Assembly: GCA_016934645.1 (NCBI GenBank)
Contig: JAFGSL010000579.1
Location: forward strand, 1 to 18,970
Reading direction: 5' to 3'
Length of the DNA stretch: 18,970 nucleotides
Origin: Anaerolineae bacterium
GTDB lineage: Bacteria > Chloroflexota > Anaerolineae > B4-G1 > SLSP01
How positions within the stretch are numbered: the first letter of the stretch is position 1; each line of letters opens with the position of its first letter. Shown one piece after another: positions 1-6,770 of this stretch. The position numbers and the translations under genes are program-made. The notes below the pieces were generated by a model, which searched no databases, was not told where the DNA came from, and saw nothing but the letters and a program-made list of their open reading frames with translations.

Positions 1-1
1 C

Positions 2-1480
2 AACAACATCCCCCGCGTGTGGATGGATCACGGCGCGTGGCCGCTGCTGACAACCCAACTCTACCTCGACGCCACCGGCGACCTGGACTTCCTGCTGCAA
101 GAGCAAGCTTATTTTAAGGACCAGTTCATCAACCGCGCGCAAACGCTCGATCTGGCGTGGCAGCCGGAAGATGGCACGCAGCTCAAAACGGCGTCCGGTG
201 CGGTCTACTCCGGCTCCGTCCTCGAACACCTGCTGATCCAACACCTCACAGCATTCTTCAACGTCGGGGAGCACAACATCATCAAGCTGGAAGGCGCGGA
301 TTGGAACGACGGCATGGACATGGCGCGGCGGCGCGGCGAAAGTGTGGCCTTCACCGCGCTGTACGCGGGCAACCTGCGCACGCTGAGCGAACTGGCGCGC
401 GCCCTTTTGGCGCGCGCGCTCCTTGCGGCGGGCGACACGGAAACCGCACTCGCCACCGAACTGCTATTGCTGCTCGACACGTTGAACCAACCGGTCGATT
501 ATGCGAACATCGCGGCAAAACAAACACGCCTGGCTGAGTACTTCGCGGTGGTGCAACCCGTTATCTCTGGCGAGAAGGCAACGGTGAGTTTGCAAGCTCT
601 CGCGGATGACCTCGCCGCCAAAGCCGATTGGCTGACGGTGCACCTGCAAAAGCAGGAGTGGATCAAGAACGCGGACAGGTACGGTTGGTTCAACGGCTAT
701 TACGACGATGACGGTCAGCCAGTTGAGGGAGATCACCCCAGCGGCGTTCGGATGACGCTGACCGGGCAGACGTTCGCGCTGCTCGGCAACGTCGCCACGG
801 CGGAGCAGGCGCAGGCCATCGTCGCTGCGGCGGACCGCTACCTCTACGCGGAAGCTATGGGCGGCTACCGGCTCAACACCAACTTCGGGGACGTGCTGCT
901 CAATCTCGGACGCTGCTTCGGCTACGCCTTCGGCCACAAGGAGAACGGGGCCATGTTCAGCCACATGGCCGTGATGTACGCCAACGCGCTCTACCGGCGC
1001 GGATTGGTTCACGAAGGGCACAAAGTGCTGGATGGCATTTACCGCCACTGCCGCGATTTTGCCGTCAGCCGAATGTATCCAGGCATCCCCGAATACGTCA
1101 ATCCACGCGGGCGCGGTATGTATCCTTACCTGACCGGCTCCGCGAGTTGGTACCTACTCACACTGGTCAATGAGGTCTTCGGCGTCAAGGGACAACTCGG
1201 CGCGCTGCTGTTGGAACCCAAATTGGTCGCAGAACAATTCACCGCCAACGGCGACGCAGCCATTCACACATTGTTTGCCGACCGGCAGGTGAACATCGTC
1301 TACCACAATCCGGAGCACCTTGACTGCGGGGACTATACCATCGACACGGTCATGCTCAACGGCGAACCGGTGACGTTCGAGTGCCAGGGCAACGCTGTGG
1401 TCATCCCACGCACGGCGCTCCTGGCATTAGCGGAGGGAGAAACGCATAAGTTAGACGTGCGTCTGATCCAAAAAGGATAA
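2..1480 (+). CDS. GH94/GH36-type glycoside phosphorylase or hydrolase, C-terminal part (5' truncated by window)
   Basis: The open frame is already running at base 2 (NNIPRVWMDHGAWPL), so the gene starts before the window and about 493 residues are visible. Features typical of family GH94 (cellobiose/chitobiose phosphorylases and the phosphorylase domain of cyclic beta-glucan synthases) are WMDHGAWP, the ADWNDGMD motif near base 300 that should hold the catalytic acid Asp, GESVAF, GHKENGAMFSH, and near the end PEYVNPRGRGMY followed by LTGSASWYLLT. Members catalyse reversible phosphorolysis of beta-glucosides or act as related (alpha/alpha)6-barrel enzymes in the cytoplasm. The substrate cannot be told from this fragment. 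Full-length members usually have 800 or more residues. The GTG at base 17 is not a credible start because homology extends upstream of it. The stop codon overlaps the opposing HAD gene tail to tail by 30 bases. Confidence 0.85.
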   Translation, partial: NNIPRVWMDHGAWPLLTTQLYLDATGDLDFLLQEQAYFKDQFINRAQTLDLAWQPEDGTQLKTASGAVYSGSVLEHLLIQHLTAFFNVGEHNIIKLEGADWNDGMDMARRRGESVAFTALYAGNLRTLSELARALLARALLAAGDTETALATELLLLLDTLNQPVDYANIAAKQTRLAEYFAVVQPVISGEKATVSLQALADDLAAKADWLTVHLQKQEWIKNADRYGWFNGYYDDDGQPVEGDHPSGVRMTLTGQTFALLGNVATAEQAQAIVAAADRYLYAEAMGGYRLNTNFGDVLLNLGRCFGYAFGHKENGAMFSHMAVMYANALYRRGLVHEGHKVLDGIYRHCRDFAVSRMYPGIPEYVNPRGRGMYPYLTGSASWYLLTLVNEVFGVKGQLGALLLEPKLVAEQFTANGDAAIHTLFADRQVNIVYHNPEHLDCGDYTIDTVMLNGEPVTFECQGNAVVIPRTALLALAEGETHKLDVRLIQKG

Positions 1481-2647
1481 CGCCACTTCCACCGCGTCAT
1501 TGATCGAACGGTACGTAGGGATGCCTTGCGCCGCCATAGCTTCAGCTTTTGCGCCTGTCGCCAGGGTAATACCATAGGGTTGCCAGTGAATATTCACGCC
1601 TGCCGCATACAGCGCCTCCACTGCATCGCGCACACCCCCCATCCCGCCGACCGTGTCCTCGAAAATATGAACCGTCGTCGCCCCGAGGTCAGCCAACGGC
1701 CCGCGCAATTCGCCTGTTGTGTGAAATCCCCACGCGGCTTCCAACGCGACAGGTTCCGACCCGACTGCAGCGCCAATCGCCGCCAACGCCTGCAGCGGCG
1801 ACGGCTTCACGATCTGCGCCGTTAATCCTCCACAACGTTCTGTCAGCCACTGCAACCGCCCCAGGCCAATAAGAGGCCAGCCTTCCAAACCCACCAACAT
1901 CTGCGCGAGTTCTGCTTCCGGCGAATAGCCTAGCGCCGATGCGGCCGCTCCGTTCGGCGGCAGGCTGGGCCGGGCGGTATAGATTACCGGATGGATATGG
2001 CCGGCTGCAGCCGCCGCGCGCAGCCGACCGGCAGTTTCCGGCGACAGTTCCGCCACATCGTGGTCCAACAAGTAAGGTCGCGCTTCAAAGTACGGCGCAA
2101 TACCATAGGTTGTCGCAACGCCCTCACTGCCGATGACGAGATGCTGAAAGTACCGTGTGATGGGTGCACGAGCGAAGTTATGGGTATCGGCCAAAAGCTC
2201 ATCCAGGATTGCCTCCACGGCCTCACGCTGCGCGACGAGCAAGGCTTGCGCGTCGTCCCACAAGACTGCGCGCACTGCGTGGCTGGTCTCCTTGAAATCG
2301 CGTCGCCTCTCCCCTACTCGCGCCACAAGCGTCATGTAATCAAGATGCGGCAGTGCAAGCGGGCGCGATCCCAAAGTATCCAACGCATCATTCCAGCGCA
2401 CGGGCAACATCAACGATGGCTCGCGGCGCAGGCGCTCAATGAGCAACGTCAGGATATACGCTGGCGCGGAATCCCACTCGGAAGTCAACCCGTGCGCTTC
2501 TCCGGCGCGGACTTCGTCCTCGGTGAGAACAGGATCACTTACGCACATCCGTCGAGCGAAATGCGCCACCGTGTCCTGCAATGCGCGCAGATAGCCGCGT
2601 GCGTCAACGAGCACACCGTCCACGTCGAAAAGGAAAAGATGTCTCAT
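1451..2647 (-). CDS. HAD-superfamily hydrolase, candidate histidinol-phosphate phosphatase
   Basis: A 398-residue HAD-superfamily protein. Motif I is LFDVDGVLVD (nucleophile Asp8, general acid Asp10). Motif II is probably Thr224 in VIYTARPS, motif III Lys281 in IVKPSP, and motif IV Glu330-Asp331 in HIFEDT. About 200 residues between motifs I and II form a large C1-type cap, so this is a small-molecule phosphatase rather than a stand-alone minimal HAD. Its ATG overlaps the hisE stop as ATGA, showing translational coupling, and it is the last gene of the his operon. The window has no HisN, no PHP-type HisJ/HisK and no HisB phosphatase domain, so this protein is the best candidate for dephosphorylating L-histidinol phosphate. 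That function is inferred from context. Other phosphomonoester substrates remain possible. The 3' end overlaps the opposing GH94 gene by 30 bases. Confidence 0.85.
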   Translation of the reverse strand: MRHLFLFDVDGVLVDARGYLRALQDTVAHFARRMCVSDPVLTEDEVRAGEAHGLTSEWDSAPAYILTLLIERLRREPSLMLPVRWNDALDTLGSRPLALPHLDYMTLVARVGERRRDFKETSHAVRAVLWDDAQALLVAQREAVEAILDELLADTHNFARAPITRYFQHLVIGSEGVATTYGIAPYFEARPYLLDHDVAELSPETAGRLRAAAAAGHIHPVIYTARPSLPPNGAAASALGYSPEAELAQMLVGLEGWPLIGLGRLQWLTERCGGLTAQIVKPSPLQALAAIGAAVGSEPVALEAAWGFHTTGELRGPLADLGATTVHIFEDTVGGMGGVRDAVEALYAAGVNIHWQPYGITLATGAKAEAMAAQGIPTYRSINDAVEVALSFLDQTHV

Positions 2648-2922
2648 TTCCGCCGCCTCGTCAATTCGGCACGCACGTCATCTAGGGTCAATCCGCGGGC
2701 AGCCAGTGCCACCATCAAATGGTAGATCAGGTCGGCAGCTTCGGAGATCAAGCGTTCGTCGCTCTGACCCTTGCCCGCGAGTACCACCTCGATGGCTTCC
2801 TCGCCCACCTTTTTCAGCGCTTCGTCTATATCGGTGAGCAAGGTCACAGTATACGAACCCGGCGCCGGATTCGCTTTGCGGTCCATAATTACAGCGAAAA
2901 GCTTGTCGAAAATATCGGTCAT
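2644..2922 (-). CDS. hisE: Phosphoribosyl-ATP pyrophosphatase (HisE)
   Basis: A 92-residue protein with the all-alpha MazG-like HisE fold. It hydrolyses phosphoribosyl-ATP to phosphoribosyl-AMP and PPi, the second step of histidine synthesis. Recognisable motifs are [20 protein letters not shown] (metal-binding glutamates) and [15 protein letters not shown]. The start is set at MTDIFDKLF because the ATG overlaps the hisI stop as ATGA and AGGAG lies just upstream. The frame stays open further 5', but only by running through hisI. HisE is separate here, whereas many bacteria carry a fused HisIE. The downstream HAD gene overlaps its stop by 4 bases. Confidence 0.96.
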   Translation of the reverse strand: MTDIFDKLFAVIMDRKANPAPGSYTVTLLTDIDEALKKVGEEAIEVVLAGKGQSDERLISEAADLIYHLMVALAARGLTLDDVRAELTRRRK

Positions 2923-3233
2923 TCCAATCTCCTGTAAAAACAACTCCGCTTCCCCGTATGACATGCCGGCCCAGCCGGTTTGACCTTGAGCAGCAGCACA
3001 TCCGCGTCGCAATCGATCCAGATTTCACGCACGTATTGCACATTGCCCGACGTTGCGCCTTTATGCCATAATTCCTGACGGCTACGACTCCAAAAATGCG
3101 CCTCACCCGTCTCCTGCGTCAACCGCAACGCCTCGACGTTCATCCAGGCCACCATCAACACCTCACCCGTCGTCGCATCCTGTACAACGGCGGGAATCAA
3201 GCCACGCTCATCGAAAGCCAATTCTATCGCCAT
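2919..3233 (-). CDS. hisI: Phosphoribosyl-AMP cyclohydrolase (HisI)
   Basis: A 104-residue HisI that opens the adenine ring of phosphoribosyl-AMP (third step, cytoplasmic). It has the family's metal sites: the IDCDAD segment (Asp74, Cys75, Asp76) plus Cys91 in PACHTG and Cys98 in RSCFY, which form the zinc and magnesium positions. Core motifs are [22 protein letters not shown] and GNVQYV. The start [12 protein letters not shown] is chosen because GGAGGGGG lies about 8 bases upstream. An in-frame extension to 3290 would run into the repeat and has no ribosome site. The stop overlaps hisE by 4 bases, so the two enzymes usually found fused as HisIE are translationally coupled. Confidence 0.96.
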   Translation of the reverse strand: MAIELAFDERGLIPAVVQDATTGEVLMVAWMNVEALRLTQETGEAHFWSRSRQELWHKGATSGNVQYVREIWIDCDADVLLLKVKPAGPACHTGKRSCFYRRLE

Positions 3234-3255
3234 TGCGTACCCCCTCCACGTGACA

Positions 3256-3319
3256 CGTGATGCGTGATACGTGAGAGCCTTCCTGACCATTCATTACGCA
3301 TCACGTCTCACGCATCACG
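3256..3319. repeat. Inverted repeat in the hisF-hisI spacer (TGATGCGT family)
   Basis: Arms 3256-3274 (CGTGATGCGTGATACGTGA) and 3301-3319 are complementary at 18 of 19 positions around a 26-base loop. The left arm is identical over 19 bases to 6725-6743 in the hisB-hisC spacer, so this is a dispersed element rather than a chance hairpin. It sits between the hisF stop and the hisI ribosome site and would fold in the operon mRNA. There is no T-run, so a terminator role is unlikely. Confidence 0.85.
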
Positions 3320-3323
3320 CAGA

Positions 3324-4085
3324 CTATTGCCTTACTACGATTCCATGCTCCGCCAAATACACCTTCAAATCCCGAATATCCAGCACCCTGTCGTGGAACA
3401 AGGAAGCCGCGAGCGCCGCGTCTGCTTTACCCTCGGTGAGGACTTCGGCGAAGTGGGCTGGCGTCCCAGCGCCACCGCTGGCAATAACGGGCACAGACAC
3501 GGTCTCCGCAACAGCGCGCGTCAAGGCTATATCATAGCCCGCGAGCGTGCCGTCGCCGTCCATACTGGTGAGCAGGATTTCACCCGCGCCCAGATCGACA
3601 CCGCGCGCGCACCACTCGATTGCGTCCAATCCCGCAGGAATGCGCCCACCGTTAATGTAAACCTCCCATCCGGCCGTGTCAGCGCGGCGTTTGGCATCCA
3701 CCGCCAGCACAATACACTGGCTACCGAACCGCTCCGCGCCTTGTGTGAGAATCTCCGGCGTGCACACCGCCGCCGAGTTGATGCTGACCTTGTCCGCCCC
3801 GGCGAGTAGCAAATTGCGCACATCGTCAATCGTGCGCACGCCGCCGCCAACGGTGAACGGCATAAAGACTTCCACGGCGACCTGGCGCACGACCTGGATC
3901 ATCGTTTGGCGGCCTTCGTGCGTGGCGGAAATGTCGAGGAAGACCAGTTCGTCGGCTCCCTGCGCATCGTAGACCCGTGCCTGCTCCACCGGATTGCCCG
4001 CGTCACGCAGATTGACGAAATTCACGCCCTTAACGACGCGCCCTTCCTTTACATCCAGACAAGGAATAATACGTTTGGCTAACAT
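3324..4085 (-). CDS. hisF: Imidazole glycerol phosphate synthase, cyclase subunit (HisF)
   Basis: A 253-residue (beta/alpha)8-barrel cyclase, the usual family length. With HisH it converts PRFAR plus ammonia into imidazole glycerol phosphate and AICAR. The two catalytic aspartates are at the canonical places, Asp11 ([16 protein letters not shown]) and Asp130 (IVLAVDAKR). The phosphate-binding turns are VGGGVRT and the later IASGGAGT, and the signature SINSAAV is present. The start [11 protein letters not shown] is fixed by homology and by the TGATG junction, in which the A of the ATG is the last base of the upstream stop. The preceding gene is the C_GCAxxG_C_C protein. Confidence 0.97.
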   Translation of the reverse strand: MLAKRIIPCLDVKEGRVVKGVNFVNLRDAGNPVEQARVYDAQGADELVFLDISATHEGRQTMIQVVRQVAVEVFMPFTVGGGVRTIDDVRNLLLAGADKVSINSAAVCTPEILTQGAERFGSQCIVLAVDAKRRADTAGWEVYINGGRIPAGLDAIEWCARGVDLGAGEILLTSMDGDGTLAGYDIALTRAVAETVSVPVIASGGAGTPAHFAEVLTEGKADAALAASLFHDRVLDIRDLKVYLAEHGIVVRQ

Positions 4086-4534
4086 CAGGCCTCCTTGATC
4101 TCCAGAACCTCTTCGAGGATTTCCGCAGCGTCCCTCACTAGGTTCACGCAAATCGACTCGTAGAGTCCCTTCTCGTGCGCCAGCGTGCGACCTTCGGGCG
4201 TGCCGATGTGACAGCCCAGGAGCCCCGGACAGGTCAACGCGCCGTGACGCGCCTCAAAGCGGCGGATGAACTCGGCAGCGAGTGCGTAACACGTTTCCCG
4301 CGTGGCGTTGTCTTCGACCTGCGTCTTGCCGTGTTTTAGACCGATGACGATGATTGCGCCTGTTACCGCACCACATGTCTGCCCAGAGCGCCCCATACCG
4401 CCGCCAAATGCGCCTGCCGCACGTAACGCCATCTCGCGTTCCATCCCATAAAGCGGCGCATAGGCCGCGCAAACCGATTGCGCGCAACTGAACCCCTCTG
4501 CAAAATAAGCCACAGCCTCTTCGATTCTGCTCAT
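4085..4534 (-). CDS. C_GCAxxG_C_C family (putative redox-active) protein inside the his operon
   Basis: A 149-residue protein matching the C_GCAxxG_C_C family, whose members are small, cysteine-rich and predicted to be redox-active. Visible cysteines are Cys17 and Cys22 in [12 protein letters not shown], Cys54 in [14 protein letters not shown], Cys82, Cys102 and Cys108 in [12 protein letters not shown], and Cys129 in ESICVNL. The glycine-rich [10 protein letters not shown] segment is typical. No signal peptide or membrane segment is seen, so it is probably cytosolic. The ATG at 4534 is preferred over an adjoining TTG because GGGAG lies 6 bases before it. It sits between hisA and hisF, with a one-base TGATG overlap into hisF. 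A role in histidine synthesis is not established; function is unknown. Confidence 0.9.
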   Translation of the reverse strand: MSRIEEAVAYFAEGFSCAQSVCAAYAPLYGMEREMALRAAGAFGGGMGRSGQTCGAVTGAIIVIGLKHGKTQVEDNATRETCYALAAEFIRRFEARHGALTCPGLLGCHIGTPEGRTLAHEKGLYESICVNLVRDAAEILEEVLEIKEA

Positions 4535-4558
4535 CAAAACCTCCCGTTTTCAATCAAG

Positions 4559-5278
4559 TTAGATTTTCAACGCTGCTTCCAGGCTGATTTGCCCCTCGTA
4601 AAGCGCACGCCCAACAATGACGCCACTCAGCCCGGCATCCTTCACGCGCTTCACATCGTCCAGCGTGGCAACGCCGCCAGACGCGATTACCGACAAGTCA
4701 GTCGTCTGGGCCAGCGCTGCCGTCGCGGCTATGTTTACGCCGCTACCCATGCCATCACGGGCAATATCGGTGAAGATGAGCCAGCGCCCACCCATATCCA
4801 CCCACTGCTGAGCCAGGTCCGCTGCCTTCAGCGGGGCAGCCTCGCGCCAGCCGCGCGTGCGGACGTAGCCATCGCGCGCGTCGATGCCTACCGCCAAACG
4901 CTCCGGGCCAAAATCCGCCAGTGCCGCCTTGACCACGGAGGGATTCTCCACCGCAACTGTTCCCAGTACGACACGCGCCACCCCCATATCGAGCACGCGG
5001 CGCACCGTCTTCAAGTCGCGCACACCGCCGCCAAATTGCACCTTCAGTCCCGTAGTAAGAATGCGTGCCAACGCCGTGACGTTCTTGCGCCCTCCCTCTC
5101 CGAACGCGCCATCGAGATTGACGACGTGCAACCACGTTGTCCCGGCTGCCTGCCAGCGCCGTGCTACAGCTAAAGGTTGATTGCCATAGGCCGTCTCGCG
5201 GTCGGGATCTCCCTGCGCCAACCGCACCACGCGACCCTCGCGCAAGTCAATCGCTGGATAGATCGTAAACATATCCAT
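4559..5278 (-). CDS. hisA: ProFAR isomerase (HisA)
   Basis: A 239-residue (beta/alpha)8-barrel enzyme for the Amadori rearrangement of ProFAR to PRFAR. The catalytic aspartates are Asp11 (IYPAIDLREGRVVRL) and Asp133 (VGIDARDG). Phosphate-binding motifs are QFGGGVRD and VIASGGVA, and the C-terminal GVIVGRALYEG is typical. AGGAGGGG lies 5 bases before the first ATG at 5278. A second ATG two codons on (5272) is also possible. The gene is separated from hisH by a ~100-bp MITE-like element and from the C_GCAxxG_C_C gene by 24 bases. Confidence 0.97.
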   Translation of the reverse strand: MDMFTIYPAIDLREGRVVRLAQGDPDRETAYGNQPLAVARRWQAAGTTWLHVVNLDGAFGEGGRKNVTALARILTTGLKVQFGGGVRDLKTVRRVLDMGVARVVLGTVAVENPSVVKAALADFGPERLAVGIDARDGYVRTRGWREAAPLKAADLAQQWVDMGGRWLIFTDIARDGMGSGVNIAATAALAQTTDLSVIASGGVATLDDVKRVKDAGLSGVIVGRALYEGQISLEAALKI

Positions 5279-5306
5279 AAAATCCCCTCCTCATCTACAT
5301 GCCATG

Positions 5307-5410
5307 TAAGGGCGAGCGAGGCATTTCCACCACGATATTGGTTAACGGATTATCTGTGGATGCCACAATACATTGTCAACAAAGGTAAAGCGGGAAATGC
5401 CTCGCCCCTA
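5307..5410. mobile_element. MITE-like element, copy 1 (hisH-hisA spacer)
   Basis: A 104-base element with TA at both ends and terminal inverted repeats: TAAGGGCGAG and GAGGCATTTCC on the left mirror GGGAAATGCCTCGCCCCTA on the right. Its interior shares TTGGTTAAC-like and CATTGTCAA blocks with the copy at 6022-6121. The TA boundaries suggest a non-autonomous IS630/Tc1-type element, which is inference because no transposase is in the window. Its right end supplies the TAG stop of hisH. Confidence 0.75.
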
Positions 5411-6010
5411 CATCCCAACAAAATTTCGTAGAATATGCAAACCGACATCCTGGCTCTTTTCCGGGTGGAACTGGATGCCGTAGACATTCTCGTGCCCAAC
5501 AACACACGGGAACTCACCCCCGTAATCGGTGACGGCTAGAGTGTGCTCTGTTTTCGCTTGACAATAATACCCATGGTTGAAGTAGGTCCACACACCATCA
5601 GGCAGATCAGCTATCAGTGGTGCCTTGATACTGGGAACGACCTGATTCCAGCCAGTGTGTGGCACTTTGAGCGCGGGATCGATGTCGAATTTGACAACGC
5701 GCCCCGGCAATAAACCTAGCCCGGCGTGTTGCCCCATCTCCGTACCCTCATCGAAGAGCACCTGCATCCCCACACAGATGCCAAGGAACGGCGTGCCCCG
5801 CGCGACAACCGCGCGGATCGGCGCAATCAGGTCAAGTCGTTCCAGACTCGCCATACAATCGCCGAACGCACCGACGCCTGGAAGCACGACCTTATCCGCC
5901 GCTAAAACAACGGCTGGCTCTTGCGCCACCTGCACACCGGCCCCCACCGCCGTCAGCGCCTTGTGAACCGAGCGCACATTCCCGGCTCCATAATCAATCA
6001 ATGCAATCAT
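5408..6010 (-). CDS. hisH: Imidazole glycerol phosphate synthase, glutaminase subunit (HisH)
   Basis: A 200-residue class I glutamine amidotransferase that releases ammonia for HisF. The catalytic triad is visible as Cys79 (FLGICVGMQVLF), His182 and Glu184 (YGIQFHPEKSQ). The oxyanion region is VLPGVGAFGDCM, and the C-terminal HILRNF is typical. The start MIALIDYGAGN is chosen because AGGAGGAGAG directly precedes the ATG. An upstream in-frame ATG at 6043 lies inside the neighbouring repeat and is less likely. The TAG stop coincides with the end of repeat copy 1. HisF, the partner subunit, is encoded three genes downstream. Confidence 0.97.
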   Translation of the reverse strand: MIALIDYGAGNVRSVHKALTAVGAGVQVAQEPAVVLAADKVVLPGVGAFGDCMASLERLDLIAPIRAVVARGTPFLGICVGMQVLFDEGTEMGQHAGLGLLPGRVVKFDIDPALKVPHTGWNQVVPSIKAPLIADLPDGVWTYFNHGYYCQAKTEHTLAVTDYGGEFPCVVGHENVYGIQFHPEKSQDVGLHILRNFVGM

Positions 6011-6021
6011 CTCTCCTCCTA

Positions 6022-6121
6022 TAAGGGCGAAGCATTTCCACACACGTACTGGTTAACAACATCTCGGCGGACGCTATAGCACATTGTCAATAGAAATAGG
6101 GCGGGAAATGCATCGCCCCTA
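6022..6121. mobile_element. MITE-like element, copy 2 (hisB-hisH spacer)
   Basis: A 100-base relative of the element at 5307-5410, in the same orientation. It starts TAAGGGCGAAGCATTTCC and ends GGGAAATGCATCGCCCCTA. The shared interior blocks are CTGGTTAAC and CACATTGTCAA. It lies between the hisB stop and the hisH ribosome site, and its terminal CTA reads as the TAG stop of hisB on the minus strand. Confidence 0.75.
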
Positions 6122-6706
6122 TATCATCCCTTTCGTTGACGGCACACTACCTGCGCGGCGCGGATCAAGCTGTGTGGCAGCGTCGAGTGCGCGAGCTAGC
6201 GCCTTGAAGAGCGCCTCGGTCTTATGATGATCGTCGCGTCCGTAAAGCACTCGCGCGTGGAGGTTGGCACGCGCGGTGACGGCAAAGGATTCGAAGAAGT
6301 GCTCCCACAACGTCACCGGGATGCCACCAACTTCGGGGGCGTTCCAGACCGCGTCGACCACCGCATACGGTCGCCCGGACAAATCCACGGCGACGAATGC
6401 CAGGGTCTCATCCATCGGCACGTAAGCGTACGCCATACGCACAATGCCCTTGCGGTCACCGAGCGCCTGATCGAAGGCACTGCCCAACACTAGCGCCACA
6501 TCCTCGACGGTGTGGTGCGCATCCACATGCAGATCACCTTTGGCACGCACTGTAAGATCGAACAGCCCGTGCACCGCGATATGCGTCAGCATATGATCGA
6601 GAAAACCCAATCTGGTGGCAATGTCATGTTGGCCGCTGCCATCCAATGCCAATGTGACTTCAATATCTGTTTCGCTAGTTTTCCGCTTTATTGTGCTCGT
6701 TCGCAT
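6119..6706 (-). CDS. hisB: Imidazoleglycerol-phosphate dehydratase (HisB)
   Basis: A 195-residue monofunctional IGP dehydratase. It has the repeated His-rich metal motifs [36 protein letters not shown] and [16 protein letters not shown], which build the Mn-binding site of the 24-mer enzyme. The N-terminal histidinol-phosphatase domain present in the enterobacterial bifunctional HisB is absent, so the phosphatase step must be encoded elsewhere. The start [15 protein letters not shown] is standard, and AAGGGGG lies 5 bases upstream. The spacer to hisC holds a perfect 17-bp inverted repeat. Confidence 0.97.
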   Translation of the reverse strand: MRTSTIKRKTSETDIEVTLALDGSGQHDIATRLGFLDHMLTHIAVHGLFDLTVRAKGDLHVDAHHTVEDVALVLGSAFDQALGDRKGIVRMAYAYVPMDETLAFVAVDLSGRPYAVVDAVWNAPEVGGIPVTLWEHFFESFAVTARANLHARVLYGRDDHHKTEALFKALARALDAATQLDPRRAGSVPSTKGMI

Positions 6707-6717
6707 TTTGCCCCCTT

Positions 6718-6769
6718 CGTGATCCGTGATGCGTGATACGTGACTTCTGATTACGCATCACGGATCACG
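6718..6769. repeat. Inverted repeat in the hisC-hisB spacer (TGATGCGT family)
   Basis: Arms 6718-6734 (CGTGATCCGTGATGCGT) and 6753-6769 are perfectly complementary over 17 bases around an 18-base loop. Nineteen bases (6725-6743) are identical to 3256-3274. The element starts one base after the hisC stop codon and ends before the hisB ribosome site. As RNA it would form a stable hairpin between hisC and hisB. No T-run follows. Confidence 0.88.
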
Positions 6770-6770
6770 A

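Noticed and set aside
157..1048. Long alternative-frame ORFs on both strands inside the GH94 gene
   Set aside because: They lie within a clearly homologous coding frame, have Arg/Ala/His-rich shadow composition and no ribosome sites or family motifs.
1991..2725. A 244-codon + strand ORF opposite the HAD gene
   Set aside because: It is antisense to a gene with all HAD motifs, crosses into hisE, and its composition is that of a shadow frame.
2919..3012. Longer HisE start giving 122 residues
   Set aside because: The extra 30 residues are encoded by an out-of-frame reading of hisI. The ATGA junction with AGGAG upstream supports the shorter start.
3241..3322. CRISPR-like array at the TGATGCGT repeats
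   Set aside because: The repeats are arms of a single hairpin, without regularly spaced unique spacers and without cas genes.
4478..5173. A 231-codon + strand ORF opposite hisA
   Set aside because: Antisense shadow of hisA and the C_GCAxxG_C_C gene; no recognisable motif.
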